DNA of 64,000 bases from Nitrospirota bacterium (GTDB lineage Bacteria; Nitrospirota; UBA9217), in NCBI GenBank assembly GCA_035516965.1, contig DATIZR010000117.1:1-64000 (forward strand). The letters are read 5' to 3'. A program made the translations under genes and the position numbers. The notes under the pieces are model-generated. The model ran no database searches and was not told where the DNA came from. It worked only from the letters and a program-made list of their open reading frames with translations. Shown here piece after piece: positions 17,269 through 26,743 of the stretch. How positions within the stretch are numbered: the stretch's first letter is position 1; each line of letters begins with the position of its first letter.

Positions 17269-17580
17269 AGACCAACGTTGCGGTCCTCGATCATGTATTG
17301 TCAAAAGTTCTCTGAAGACGGAGAGGCACGTACGAAACCGCAGGGGGCGCAGAGGAAACGCTCGGGGAAACCTAAACGCCGAGAAGCTGATTTTTTTGTC
17401 AAGATTCTCTGTGCACTCGCGCCCAAGAACAGGGAAGAAAGAAGAATCAAGAGGGCTACAAAGAGGTCACCGAGGGGGGAGGAACCCTCGAAAACGCATT
17501 TATGCTCTTAATGCAATTTGTTCTCTGTGGTATCTGTGGTCAAAGTTTGACATTACCCGCGATCATTTGAGGAGGATCCT
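17269..17580. other. Intergenic region with dispersed CTCTGTGGT-type words
   Basis: No gene is supported. The end holds TCTGTGGTATCTGTGGTC around 17525-17540, one of several similar words in intergenic gaps of this window. A GAGGAGG ribosome binding site for the next gene ends the region. Confidence 0.5.
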
Positions 17581-19197
17581 ATGAAAAAGCTTGCACTTGT
17601 TCTGCTGTCGCTGGTTTTCATGGCCTGCGCAGTGTCGTTTCCCGCGCTTGCCGAGCCCAAGAAGGACGGCAGGCCGAACGGCGGGTCGCTCAGCTACGGT
17701 GAATACGGGAGGCCGGCCACGCTCGACCCGATCACGAGCAACGAGATGATCTCGCTGCGGCTGACCGAGCTCATCTTCAACGGCCTCGTGGGGATCAACG
17801 AGAAACAGGAGATCGTGCCCGAACTGGCCGAAAAGTGGGACCGCTCCCCCGACGGCCGGACCTATACCTTCCACCTTCGCCGGGACGTGACCTGGCATCC
17901 CCGCGAAGGCGAACAGCCCAAGCCTTTCACCGCCGACGACGTGATCTTCACGTACAAGATCATGATGCATCCGCGGACCATCACCCCCCTCAAGGTGCGC
18001 TACGAGTTCATCGATTCGGTCGAAAAGATCGACGACTATACCGTCAAGTTCACCCTGAAGCGGCCCATCCTGAACGCCCTTGCCAAGTTCAGCTTCAAGA
18101 TCATCCCGAAGCACGGACCGAGCAACCCGAACTATCTCACCCGGGACGACGCCTTCGTGCAGAACCCCATCGGAACCGGGCCCTACATGCTGAAGAACAT
18201 CACCGCCGAACGGGAGATCGTCCTTGTTGCGAACGACAACTATTTCAAGGGCAGGCCGCACATCGACAGGTTCGTGGCCAAGCCCTTTGCCGACCAGAAC
18301 ATCATGACCCAGGCGCTCATGTTCAACGCCATCGACATGATCGTGCTCGTGAACCCCCGCGACATTCCCGAGATCCAGGGCGACAAGCGCTTCATCCTCC
18401 AGCCGTACAACGCGCTGTCCTATTCGTTCTTCGGGTACAATGTCCGGAATCCGCTCCTTGCCGACAAGCGCGTCAGGCAGGCCTTCACCTATGCCGTGAA
18501 CCGGCAGGAGATGCTCGACTCCTTCTTCAACGGCCAGGGGACCATTATTTCAGGCCCCTTTGCGCCCGGCAGCTGGGCCTACAACCTGGACGTGCAGCCC
18601 ATTCCCTTTGATCCGCAGAGGGCGATCGCGCTCCTGCAGGAGGCCGGCTTTGCCCGCGGGTCGGACGGCTTCATGCAGAAGGACGGCAAGAAGCTCGAGC
18701 TTTCGCTCAAGGTGCCCATCGAGAAGGAGAGCGAAGCCGTGAAGCGCGTGGTGCTGGCGTTCAAGAACTACCTCAAGAACATCGGCGTCGACATCAAGGT
18801 CGAATTCAAGGAATGGCAGGCCTGGAAGGAAGACGTGTTCCTCGAGCATGACTTCGACGTCATCTTCGCGTCCTGGGTGTTCGACGATTCGGCCGACATC
18901 TCCTCCCTGTTCCATTCCGGCGAGATCGGGGCCTGGAAGAACAACTTCGGCGGATACTCCAATCCGGAAGTGGACGGCCTGATCAACGAGAGCAAGCTGA
19001 CCCTCGACCACGAGAAGCGGAGGACCATCAATCGCAAGCTCCACGCCATCCTCGCCGAGGAGAACCCCTACACCTTCCTCTGGACGCTCACGAACTACGC
19101 GGGCTATCACAAGAAGGTGCGGCGCGTGGCCATCCATCCGTACAAGTTCTTCTCCTATGCCGATGAGTGGTTCATGGAAGAAAAAGATCAAAAATAA
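17581..19197 (+). CDS. dppA: Peptide/oligopeptide ABC transporter substrate-binding protein (SBP_bac_5)
   Basis: 538 residues with a signal peptide (KKLALVLLSLVFMACAVSF...LAEP; the Cys near 17 could also make it a lipoprotein). GSLSYGEYGRPATLDPITSNE, LAEKWDRSPDGRTYTFHLRRDVTWH and FTADDVIFTYK are characteristic of family 5 solute-binding proteins. These deliver oligopeptides, nickel or other solutes to a Dpp/Opp permease; the ligand cannot be told from sequence. It heads a five-gene transporter set with two permeases and two ATPases, separated by short repeat-containing gaps. Confidence 0.9.
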   Translation: MKKLALVLLSLVFMACAVSFPALAEPKKDGRPNGGSLSYGEYGRPATLDPITSNEMISLRLTELIFNGLVGINEKQEIVPELAEKWDRSPDGRTYTFHLRRDVTWHPREGEQPKPFTADDVIFTYKIMMHPRTITPLKVRYEFIDSVEKIDDYTVKFTLKRPILNALAKFSFKIIPKHGPSNPNYLTRDDAFVQNPIGTGPYMLKNITAEREIVLVANDNYFKGRPHIDRFVAKPFADQNIMTQALMFNAIDMIVLVNPRDIPEIQGDKRFILQPYNALSYSFFGYNVRNPLLADKRVRQAFTYAVNRQEMLDSFFNGQGTIISGPFAPGSWAYNLDVQPIPFDPQRAIALLQEAGFARGSDGFMQKDGKKLELSLKVPIEKESEAVKRVVLAFKNYLKNIGVDIKVEFKEWQAWKEDVFLEHDFDVIFASWVFDDSADISSLFHSGEIGAWKNNFGGYSNPEVDGLINESKLTLDHEKRRTINRKLHAILAEENPYTFLWTLTNYAGYHKKVRRVAIHPYKFFSYADEWFMEEKDQK

Positions 19198-19304
19198 GTC
19201 CTAAACCAGCACAAGGCTCTTGCCACAAAGATCACAGAGTTTATGACATTGAGGTTTTACTCTGGGTCCTCGGTGACCTCTGTGGCCGAATGCATTAAAT
19301 TATT

Positions 19305-20270
19305 TTGAAGCTTTCCGCCATCCGCCCCATAGCCCTGGTGCTGTCCAGGGAGTTGATGATCACGGCACTCTTGCTGCTCGGGGTGAGCTTCGTGGTCTTC
19401 ATCATACTCTACCTCTCGCCGGGAGACCCCTTCAGCGTCCTGCTCGAGGGCCAGGTCTCTTCGGCCGATGCGCGGGCCGGGCTGCGCGAGGCGCTCGGGG
19501 TTCCCAAGTCCTGGTACGTGCAGTATCTGTCCTGGCTCACCGGCATGCTGCAGGGGAACTTCGGCACCTCGATCCGGACCGGGCTTCCGGTCCTGAAAGA
19601 GGTACTGCGCATGGGGCTGAACACGCTCATACTCACGATCGGCTCGCTGTTCATCACGCTCCTGATCGCGGTCCCGATCGCGCTCTACTCGGCGGTGCGC
19701 GGAACGGACAGGATATCCTGGCCGCTCACCATGTTCTCCTACATCATATCGGCCCTTCCCGTGTTCTGGCTCGGCTATATCGTCATCTATTTCTTCACTC
19801 ACAAACTCGGCATTTTCCCCATGGCCTTCGGGTACTCTACGAGCGCGCAGAAGTTCGGCTGGCTCTATGCGCTCCTGCCGATCTTCGTGCTCGGCATCGG
19901 CAACGGCACGATCAGCGAGGTGATCCGCTACCTCCGGAACGAGATGGGCAGGGTCATGGCCGATGACTATATCCGGACGGCCCGCGCCAAGGGGGCCTCG
20001 GTCTGGAAGCACTCCTTCAAGGAAGGGTTCCTCATCCCGGTGACGGAGATCATCGCCTCCAAGATCCCCTTCATCCTCGGCGGCGCCGTCATCGTCGAGC
20101 AGGTGTTCAACTGGCCGGGCATGGGCAAGATGGCGTGGCAGGCTGCCCAGGACCGGGACTACCCGGTGATCATGGGCGTGGCGATCCTTGCTGCGGTCCT
20201 CGTGCGGATGGGAAGCCTGTTCCAGAGCGTTGTGTATGTGGCGGTGAACCCGAGAGCCTCAAAGGAATAG
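19305..20270 (+). CDS. dppB: Dpp/Opp-type ABC transporter permease, first subunit
   Basis: 321 residues with six membrane helices. The N-terminus LLLGVSFVVFIILYLSPGDPF is the standard DppB/OppB opening, and the coupling-loop region reads DDYIRTARAKGASVWKHSFKEG, the EAA motif. It forms the inner membrane channel with the next gene. TTG 19305 is the best start that keeps the usual short N-terminal helix, although no clear ribosome binding site is present. Confidence 0.9.
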   Translation: MKLSAIRPIALVLSRELMITALLLLGVSFVVFIILYLSPGDPFSVLLEGQVSSADARAGLREALGVPKSWYVQYLSWLTGMLQGNFGTSIRTGLPVLKEVLRMGLNTLILTIGSLFITLLIAVPIALYSAVRGTDRISWPLTMFSYIISALPVFWLGYIVIYFFTHKLGIFPMAFGYSTSAQKFGWLYALLPIFVLGIGNGTISEVIRYLRNEMGRVMADDYIRTARAKGASVWKHSFKEGFLIPVTEIIASKIPFILGGAVIVEQVFNWPGMGKMAWQAAQDRDYPVIMGVAILAAVLVRMGSLFQSVVYVAVNPRASKE

Positions 20271-20381
20271 ATCGGACTCCGGAGTTAAAAGAAACAAACT
20301 CAAGACTGGGAACCGCGAAGTCGCCTTTGCGGTGAAAGCATTTTGCTTTTAACCGTGTTCATCCGTGGTTAGAGTAGCTTT

Positions 20382-21275
20382 ATGAAATCCTATTCTCAAA
20401 TAGCCGGCGAGATCAGCGAACTCTCAGACCTGCCGTCTTGGAAGAAGGCGGACCCCATCGACCTTGCCTATGTGGGTTACGGGCTCCTGATCGTGACGAT
20501 CGTCGTGCTATCCTATCTCCTCGGCTCGATCCACCTTCTGCCGCATAATCCCGATGACATCGACCTCGAACTGATGATGGCAGGGCCGGGGACTCCCGGC
20601 CACGTCCTGGGCACGGATTTCATGGGCAGGGACATGCTCTCACGGCTCATCGTCGGCATCCAGGCCTACTTCCTGCCGGGACTCCTTGCCGTGTTCATCG
20701 CGCTCTTCTTCGGCACCGTGCTCGGTGTTCTTGCCGGATACCGGGGCGGCAGGTCCGACACGGCCATCACCTATTTCGCGAACCTCGTCGATTCCTTCCC
20801 GCGCCTCGTGCTGATCCTGCTCGTGATCGCGGCCTTCAAGCCCGACATCTATTACATCATGCTCGTGGTGGGGCTCACGAACGTACCGGTCGTCGTGTCG
20901 CATATCAAGGGCAAGATCCAGTTCCTGAAGCAGAAGAACTTCATCGAAGCCGATACGGCCCTGGGCCTCCCAACGCGAACGATCGTCTTGAAGCATATCC
21001 TCTGGCACAACTGCCGTTCGCTCCTGATCATCCAGGCGACGCTCGGCATGGCGGAAGCCATCCTGATGGAAACGAGTCTCAGCTATCTCGGGTTCGGCGT
21101 GCAGGAACCGACCCCGTCTTGGGGCAACATGGTGCAGGCGGGGGCCAACTACTTCATGCAGGGCAAGTTCTGGCCCTCCACCGCGCCTTCGCTCGCCATC
21201 CTGTTCACCATTCTCGGCTTCCATTTGCTCGGCGACGGGCTGAACAATATCCTTGAAGGCAGGAGAGGCAAATGA
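20382..21275 (+). CDS. dppC: Dpp/Opp-type ABC transporter permease, second subunit
   Basis: 297 residues. HVLGTDFMGRDMLSRLIVGIQ is the signature opening of DppC/OppC subunits, followed by membrane helices and the EAA-type loop IEADTALGLPTRTIVLKHILWH. ETSLSYLGFGVQEPTPSWGNM near the C-terminus is also typical. It pairs with the preceding permease. Its stop overlaps the start of the ATPase gene by four bases (ATGA), so translation is coupled. Confidence 0.92.
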   Translation: MKSYSQIAGEISELSDLPSWKKADPIDLAYVGYGLLIVTIVVLSYLLGSIHLLPHNPDDIDLELMMAGPGTPGHVLGTDFMGRDMLSRLIVGIQAYFLPGLLAVFIALFFGTVLGVLAGYRGGRSDTAITYFANLVDSFPRLVLILLVIAAFKPDIYYIMLVVGLTNVPVVVSHIKGKIQFLKQKNFIEADTALGLPTRTIVLKHILWHNCRSLLIIQATLGMAEAILMETSLSYLGFGVQEPTPSWGNMVQAGANYFMQGKFWPSTAPSLAILFTILGFHLLGDGLNNILEGRRGK

Positions 21276-22384
21276 CCGGGCAGGTGACGACAGCGCCGCT
21301 CCTTCAGATAGGAGACCTCAGGACCTACTTCTACTCGCGAAGCAAGCAGGCCTTCATCCGGTCCGTCGACGGTGTGAGCCTCGAGATCGCCAGGGGCGAG
21401 ACGCTCGGCATCGTGGGCGAGAGCGGCAGCGGCAAGAGCGTCACGGCCCTTTCGGTCATGGGCCTCATCAGCGGCGGTCCGGGCGTGATCAGCGGCAAGA
21501 TCGGGTTCAAGACCGACCGCGTTCAGAAGAACCTGCTCCAGGACCTCAGCGACTACGTAACGCTCACGAAGAAGGACGGCAAGATCATGTACGTGAGAAA
21601 GGACGTGGCGGCGTGGGACCGGAGCTCTGAGCGCGTGATGAGCAATATCCGCGGTAAAGAGATCGCAATGATCTTCCAGAACCCGAAATCATCGCTCAAT
21701 CCCTTCACGCCCGTGGGAAAACAGATCACCGAGGCGATCCGGCTCCATACCGCCATCAAGAACGAAAAGGAAACCAGGGACCGCGCGTTGTACTGGCTCG
21801 ACCGGGTAAAGATCGATTCTCCGCGGCTCAGGTTCGACAACCATCCCTACGGCCTCTCGGGCGGCATGTGCCAGCGCGCCATGATCGCCATGGCGCTCGC
21901 CTGCGAGCCGTCGCTCCTGATCGCTGATGAACCCACGACAGGACTGGACGCCACAATCCAGTCGAAGATCGTGGACCTCCTTGCCGAGCTCAGGTCCGAG
22001 CTGGGCATCACGACCATGCTCATCAGCCATGACATCGGCATCATCTCGCGGCTGTCTGACAGCATCGTGGTGATGTACGGGGGCACCGTGTTCGAGTACG
22101 GTCCGGCAAAGGAGATCCTGTCCGAAGGGTTCACCTCGAAGCATCCCTACACGAGCGCGCTGCTCGCATCCATTCCCAGCGACCGGAACATCAAAGAGAA
22201 GGCGTATTTGCAGGCGATCGAGGGAGACGTGCTGGATACGATCAATATTCCGGCGGGGTGCAGGTTCTACGGTCGGTGCGGCCGCACGACGGACAAGATC
22301 CGTGAAAAGTGCCAAAGGCAGGAACCTGATTTGCGGGATGTCGGGCCCGGGCACAAAGTACGGTGCTGGTTGTATTTTGATTAA
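21272..22384 (+). CDS. dppD: Dpp/Opp-type ABC transporter ATPase, first subunit
   Basis: 370 residues with Walker A GESGSGKSVTALSVMGL, Q-loop IFQNPKSSLNPF, signature LSGGMCQRAMIAMA and Walker B LLIADEPTTGLD. The C-terminus has CRFYGRCGR and KCQRQEPDL, the Cys-containing oligopeptide-transporter extension. Between Walker A and the Q-loop there are about 30 more residues than in E. coli DppD, including LTKKDGKIMYVRKDVAAWDRS. It energises transport together with the next ATPase. Starts four bases inside the permease gene. Confidence 0.92.
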   Translation: MTGQVTTAPLLQIGDLRTYFYSRSKQAFIRSVDGVSLEIARGETLGIVGESGSGKSVTALSVMGLISGGPGVISGKIGFKTDRVQKNLLQDLSDYVTLTKKDGKIMYVRKDVAAWDRSSERVMSNIRGKEIAMIFQNPKSSLNPFTPVGKQITEAIRLHTAIKNEKETRDRALYWLDRVKIDSPRLRFDNHPYGLSGGMCQRAMIAMALACEPSLLIADEPTTGLDATIQSKIVDLLAELRSELGITTMLISHDIGIISRLSDSIVVMYGGTVFEYGPAKEILSEGFTSKHPYTSALLASIPSDRNIKEKAYLQAIEGDVLDTINIPAGCRFYGRCGRTTDKIREKCQRQEPDLRDVGPGHKVRCWLYFD

Positions 22385-22543
22385 GAAAAAGAATTTATTC
22401 ACCACAGATGAACGCCCCCTGCTCTTGCGAAAACGCGGGGGCAGGCAGATGAACACGGATGAAATCTGAAGCGGAGTGTACGAAAGAGGATTTTTTCTTT
22501 ACCGGTGTTCACCTGTGTTAACCTGTGGTTCCAAGAGTCATGT

Positions 22544-23551
22544 ATGCCGAAAACGATCCTCGAAGTCATAGACCTGAAAAAGCACTTCACGGACCGGAAG
22601 AGCCTCTTTTCCGCGTTCAAGGAAAAGCAGCGGTCCATCCCTGCCGTGGACGGGGTGAGCTTTTATCTGAAGGAGCATGAGACCGTCGGGCTCGTGGGCG
22701 AGTCGGGCTGCGGCAAGACGACCATCGGCAGGACCATCCTGCGGCTCACGCCGGCTACCTCGGGCAAGGTCCTCTTTGACGGGAAGGACATCATCGCGAT
22801 GCCGCCCGAGGAACTGCGGCAGCTCCGGGGCCAGATGCAGATGATCTTCCAGGACCTGGACGCCGCCCTCAATCCCCAGATGCGGATCCGCGATATCCTG
22901 CAGGAAGCGATCACGGTGCATGACCGCGTCAGTGACGCAGAGGTCGGCAAGCGCATCGCCGGACTGCTCGAGCAGGTTAATCTGAAAAAGAGCAAGCTTT
23001 CCAACTTTCCCCACGAGCTTTCCGGGGGGGAGAAGCGGCGCGTGGGCATCGCCCGCGTCCTGTCGGTCGGCGCCCGGTTCATCGTTGCCGACGAGCCTAC
23101 CAGCGCCCTCGACGTTTCCATCCAGGCGCAGGTCGTGAACCTCATGCGTGATCTGCAGAAGCGGCTCGGCCTTTCCTACCTTTTCATCTCCCACGATCTG
23201 CGTGTGGTGGAGCTCATCAGTCATAAGGTCGCCGTGATGTATCTCGGCAAGATCGTGGAGATGGGGCTGTCGGGCCGGATCGCGAACAAAGCGAGCCATC
23301 CCTACACGAACATTCTCTGGTCATCCCTGGTCGAAAAGCAGAGCAGGGAGTCGTCGCATGCTTCGGCGAATGTCCCCGTGGGCGCATGGGGCGTGTTCGA
23401 CTTCGAGCGTCCGGTTGCGGGCTGCCGGTTCGCGCCGCGCTGCCCGGTCTATGAATCCAAGGGCAGGCCTGCGGTCTGTGTCGACCCTGCTACGGAACCG
23501 AAACTGACGGACGTTGGCGGCCATCTGGTGGCATGCCATTTTCCGCTCTGA
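22544..23551 (+). CDS. dppF: Dpp/Opp-type ABC transporter ATPase, second subunit
   Basis: 335 residues from ATG 22544 (MPKTILEVIDLKKHF); the frame is open from 22505 but the extra residues are not family-like. Walker A GESGCGKTTIGRTIL, Q-loop IFQDLDAALNPQMRI, signature LSGGEKRRVGIAR and Walker B FIVADEPTSALD are complete. The C-terminal CRFAPRCPVYESKGRP extension is usual for DppF/OppF. It is the last gene of the transporter set and is separated from dppD by a 160-base gap with repeat-like words. Confidence 0.92.
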   Translation: MPKTILEVIDLKKHFTDRKSLFSAFKEKQRSIPAVDGVSFYLKEHETVGLVGESGCGKTTIGRTILRLTPATSGKVLFDGKDIIAMPPEELRQLRGQMQMIFQDLDAALNPQMRIRDILQEAITVHDRVSDAEVGKRIAGLLEQVNLKKSKLSNFPHELSGGEKRRVGIARVLSVGARFIVADEPTSALDVSIQAQVVNLMRDLQKRLGLSYLFISHDLRVVELISHKVAVMYLGKIVEMGLSGRIANKASHPYTNILWSSLVEKQSRESSHASANVPVGAWGVFDFERPVAGCRFAPRCPVYESKGRPAVCVDPATEPKLTDVGGHLVACHFPL

Positions 23552-23617
23552 CCAGCCATTGAAACCGACCGGCAATCTCCTGAGCCCCGGCCATGCTCAA
23601 CAGAAAGAATTGGATTT

Positions 23618-24439
23618 ATGAAGAACGGATGTTATAATTCGGTCATGCCTTGGTACCGTGAAATCCTGATCTGTCTTCCCCTGGTTTTCTTCTGCAGTTC
23701 CGCCGCGCCTGCCGGAACGGCCGGAACCCCTGTCATCGAACACGGTCCGAGGAATTGCACGAAGGTTGCGCTTACCTTTGACGCCTGCCCGACCGGCAGG
23801 TCCGATGAGTACGATGAAAAGGTGATCGACGTCCTGATGCGGGAGCACGTTCCTGCCACGCTCTTCATGAGCGGCAGGTGGGTCCAGAAGAACCCCGGCA
23901 AGGCGAAGTTCCTCGCTGATCAAATTCAGTTCGAGATCGCAGCCCACAGTTTTTACCACCCCCATATGCTGGAAAAAGATGATGAACGGGACATCCGGGA
24001 GTTCAAGGCGACCCAGGCGGAGATCAGGAAGGTGACCGGGAAAACGCCGCGTTATTTCCGGCCGCCCTACGGAGAGGTGGATGAACGGGTGGCGGGGCTT
24101 GCGGCGAATGAGGGGCTTGTCACGGTCCAGTATGACATCGCTTCGGGCGACCCCGACCCGAACCTGTCACCGAAGGCGATTATACGCGGGGTTCTGCGGG
24201 AGGCTCGGGGCGGGAGCATCATCGTGTTCCACATGAACGGGAACGGCGTGCACACCGCGGAGGTCCTGCCTGACGTGATCGAAGGCCTGCGAAAAAGAGG
24301 CTTCACGCTGGTCACCGTGGGAGAACTCCTGCGGGAAGATCAGAAGGGCGAAGCGATCGTTCGGTCTTCACGGACGACAACTGGCGACCGAACCGCAGCC
24401 GCCAAGGCATCTCAACCAGGCGCGGCCTCGCACTTCTGA
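23618..24439 (+). CDS. Exported polysaccharide deacetylase (NodB/CE4)
   Basis: 273 residues with an N-terminal hydrophobic export segment (ILICLPLVFFCSSAAPAG). The CE4 domain shows KVALTFDACP (motif 1), IAAHSFYHPHM (H-S-x-x-H, metal-binding motif 2), TPRYFRPPYGE (motif 3) and SIIVFHMNGNG near the end. The family removes N- or O-acetyl groups from chitin-like or peptidoglycan sugars. Motif 1 is normally TFDDG; here the second Asp, a metal ligand, is Ala, so activity or metal choice may differ. ATG 23645 is an alternative start. Confidence 0.85.
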   Translation: MKNGCYNSVMPWYREILICLPLVFFCSSAAPAGTAGTPVIEHGPRNCTKVALTFDACPTGRSDEYDEKVIDVLMREHVPATLFMSGRWVQKNPGKAKFLADQIQFEIAAHSFYHPHMLEKDDERDIREFKATQAEIRKVTGKTPRYFRPPYGEVDERVAGLAANEGLVTVQYDIASGDPDPNLSPKAIIRGVLREARGGSIIVFHMNGNGVHTAEVLPDVIEGLRKRGFTLVTVGELLREDQKGEAIVRSSRTTTGDRTAAAKASQPGAASHF

Positions 24440-24495
24440 CGGTCGGCCTCTGCCGGGGAGGGGCGACGTTTGCCGTGCCCTGCAGAACAATAAAG

Positions 24496-24521
24496 AGGGC
24501 ATGCCCAATTGGGGCATGCCC
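24496..24521. terminator. Convergent-gene terminator hairpin
   Basis: AGGGCATGCCC and GGGGCATGCCCT pair around AATT, followed by TTTG; on the minus strand the ferritin-like gene could use the same hairpin. It sits between two convergent genes. Confidence 0.65.
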
Positions 24522-24553
24522 TTTGTCTTCGATCAGGGTTGCTTAGGAGTCGA

Positions 24554-25030
24554 TTAGGCGTTTAAACCTCTCTTGAAAGCGTCCAGCCACATGATGTGGC
24601 TCTTTTCCTCGTTGATGACCTCGTCGACGACCTCTTTCTCCTTCACGACGGACCGGAGCTCCCAGAAATAGAGAAGCGTCTCCTTCTCGAAGCCCAGGGC
24701 GAACTTCACGACATCCTGCACGGTTCTCAGGTGGTCCATGGAAGGCAGGGACTTGCTGTTGCCGAGGAAGAACTCCGACTCCACGAAGGCCCGCATGTAG
24801 GTGGTCACGTCCTCCCACTGGACCGGCTCCGTGCCCTTCTTCGCGACCATGTCCTTGAGGTTGCTGAAGGTCTTCTCGTGCACTTTTTCCTTGGAGGCCA
24901 GCGTCGTGAAGAGCTTGACCAGACCCGCATCATGCTTGAACTTGTCGGCCATGCCAACATAGAACTGATACCCGAGCTTTTCCGTCTGGACCGCCATTTC
25001 GAGGACCTCGTCGATCGAATACTTGTTCAT
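24554..25030 (-). CDS. Ferritin-like (rubrerythrin-family) protein
   Basis: 158 residues, all helical. Two ExxH motifs are visible in helices 2 and 4: EKVHEKTF (about residue 50) and NEEKSHIMW (about 145), with Glu residues in EKLGYQFY and EKETLLYFWEL completing a possible di-iron site. Such stand-alone ferritin-like proteins are common in anaerobes and relate to peroxide or oxygen defence and iron handling. No rubredoxin domain is present. A second ferritin-like gene lies at 36.4 kb. Confidence 0.8.
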   Translation of the reverse strand: MNKYSIDEVLEMAVQTEKLGYQFYVGMADKFKHDAGLVKLFTTLASKEKVHEKTFSNLKDMVAKKGTEPVQWEDVTTYMRAFVESEFFLGNSKSLPSMDHLRTVQDVVKFALGFEKETLLYFWELRSVVKEKEVVDEVINEEKSHIMWLDAFKRGLNA

Positions 25031-25450
25031 GGCTTCTCCCTTATGAGTGAAAATAAATCCCGCCTTCGCGTGCCGTGCGGCGACAGGGAAACTATAGCGT
25101 TTCGGCGGGAGGGTGTCAACTTGATTTTTTTACGGGCCGGCGGGGATTGGGAAGAGCTATATACGGGCCGCAGCGTGCAAATTATGTTTGACCACGGATG
25201 AACGGCGCTTGGACCGGATCTCGAAGCAAGCTCTTGAGATCCCTGCACATTCTGAGCAGCATCGGGAAATTCTTCCTTTCGGAGGCACGAACTGCTCTTG
25301 CCGGACGCGGGGAGAATCAATGAGCCGATGGTCGAGACGCTCACATCCCGAGGGCCCGTTCGGGGTTGACAATTATGCCCTGTTTTGTTACATTGGCGCG
25401 TATCGCAGTGCGGAGGAACCTCGAAAGATCGCAACTGCCAGGAGGATCGC
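25031..25450. other. Intergenic region upstream of PPi-PFK
   Basis: No gene is supported. It holds a GACCACGGATGAACGG repeat-like word at about 25190 and a promoter at 25366-25394. An AGGAGG ribosome binding site lies directly before the next start codon. Confidence 0.5.
25366..25394 (+). promoter_or_regulatory. Sigma70-type promoter for the phosphofructokinase gene
   Basis: TTGACA (25366-25371), 17-base spacer, TACATT (25389-25394). This leaves a leader of about 50 bases before ATG 25451. Confidence 0.65.
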
Positions 25451-26686
25451 ATGGGGGAAAAGCTCGCAGTCGTCGTGGGTGGTGGGCCGGCGCCCGGGAT
25501 CAACGGCGTGATCAGCGCCGTAACGTTCGAGGCCGTCAAGCAGGGCATGGAGGTCGTCGGCATCCATGACGGGTTCAAGTGGCTGTCCAAAGGCGATACG
25601 ACCCACACGCTCAAACTCGACAACGGCGAGATCTCGCGAATCCATCTCCGGGGCGGGTCGATCATCGGCACCTCGCGCGATAATCCGACCAAGAGCCCCG
25701 AAAAGATGGCGAACGTGGTGAAAGCGCTGACCAGCCTCGGCATCAAATACCTCGTTACGATCGGCGGCGACGACACGGCCTACACCTCGACGAGGGTCGA
25801 GCAGGAGGCCGGCGGCAAGATCGCGGTCTGCCACGTGCCGAAGACCATCGACAACGATCTTCCCCTTCCGCACGGCGTTCCGACCTTCGGGTTCGAGACG
25901 GCGCGCATGCTCGGCACCCAGCTGGTCGAGAACATCATGGAGGACGCCCGCACGGCAGGCCGCTGGTACTTCGTGATCGCCATGGGGCGGTCCGCCGGTC
26001 ATCTCGCGCTCGGCATGGGCATGGGCGCAGGCGCGACGCTGACGCTCATCCCGGAAGAGCTGGGGAACAAGATCTCGCTGAACAAGGTCGTGTCCATGCT
26101 CTCGGGCGCCATCATCAAGCGCCTGGCTTTCGGCAGGAACCACGGGGTCGTCGTGATCGCCGAGGGCGTTGCCACGCGCCTTGACCCGGAGGAGCTCACT
26201 TTCCTGAAAGACGTGCCCCGCGACGACCATGGGAACATCCGGCTCGCCGAGATCCCGATCGGCGACATGCTGAAGCAGAAGGTGATCGCGGACCTGGAAT
26301 CCCTGGGGGTCAAGATGACGATCATTGCCAAGGACATCGGGTACGAGCTCCGCTGTCAGCCGCCGATCTCCTATGACCGGGAATATACGCGGTACCTGGG
26401 TTACAGCGCCGTGACGTTCCTCGCCAAGGGCGGGACGGGCGCCATGATCATGCTGAAGGACGGCCATTGCCAGCCCATAAAATTCACCAACCTGCTCGAT
26501 CCCAAGACGGGCAAGACCCGCATACGTACCGTGGACATCAAGGCCGATGAGTACCTGATGGCGCGGCGCTACATGATCAGGATCGAGAAGGAAGACCTGG
26601 AAGGCGAGTCGCTCAAGAAGCTGGCCGCGACGACGAACCTGTCGCCGGAGGATTTCAGGAAGCGGTTCTGCGTCTGCGTCGAATAG
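25451..26686 (+). CDS. pfp: PPi-dependent 6-phosphofructokinase
   Basis: 411 residues from ATG 25451, preceded by AGGAGG. VVGGGPAPGINGVISA is the PFK nucleotide-loop motif, IGGDDT (residues 104-109) has the second Asp that marks PPi-dependent rather than ATP-dependent enzymes, and PKTIDNDL (130-137) is the fructose 6-phosphate/catalytic motif. The enzyme converts fructose 6-phosphate to fructose 1,6-bisphosphate reversibly in the cytoplasm, useful for both glycolysis and gluconeogenesis in anaerobes. It has its own promoter and terminator, so is monocistronic. Phosphoryl donor specificity is inferred from GGDD. Confidence 0.9.
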   Translation: MGEKLAVVVGGGPAPGINGVISAVTFEAVKQGMEVVGIHDGFKWLSKGDTTHTLKLDNGEISRIHLRGGSIIGTSRDNPTKSPEKMANVVKALTSLGIKYLVTIGGDDTAYTSTRVEQEAGGKIAVCHVPKTIDNDLPLPHGVPTFGFETARMLGTQLVENIMEDARTAGRWYFVIAMGRSAGHLALGMGMGAGATLTLIPEELGNKISLNKVVSMLSGAIIKRLAFGRNHGVVVIAEGVATRLDPEELTFLKDVPRDDHGNIRLAEIPIGDMLKQKVIADLESLGVKMTIIAKDIGYELRCQPPISYDREYTRYLGYSAVTFLAKGGTGAMIMLKDGHCQPIKFTNLLDPKTGKTRIRTVDIKADEYLMARRYMIRIEKEDLEGESLKKLAATTNLSPEDFRKRFCVCVE

Positions 26687-26704
26687 GGAAGGTTTAATAC
26701 AATA

Positions 26705-26742
26705 AAAAAGGGACGGAGATTGAAATCTCCGTCCCTTTTTTA
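26705..26742. terminator. Bidirectional terminator after pfp
   Basis: GGGACGGAGAT and ATCTCCGTCCC pair around TGAA, with an A-run on the left and a T-run on the right, so it can serve both pfp and the convergent minus-strand gene. Confidence 0.9.
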
Positions 26743-26743
26743 T

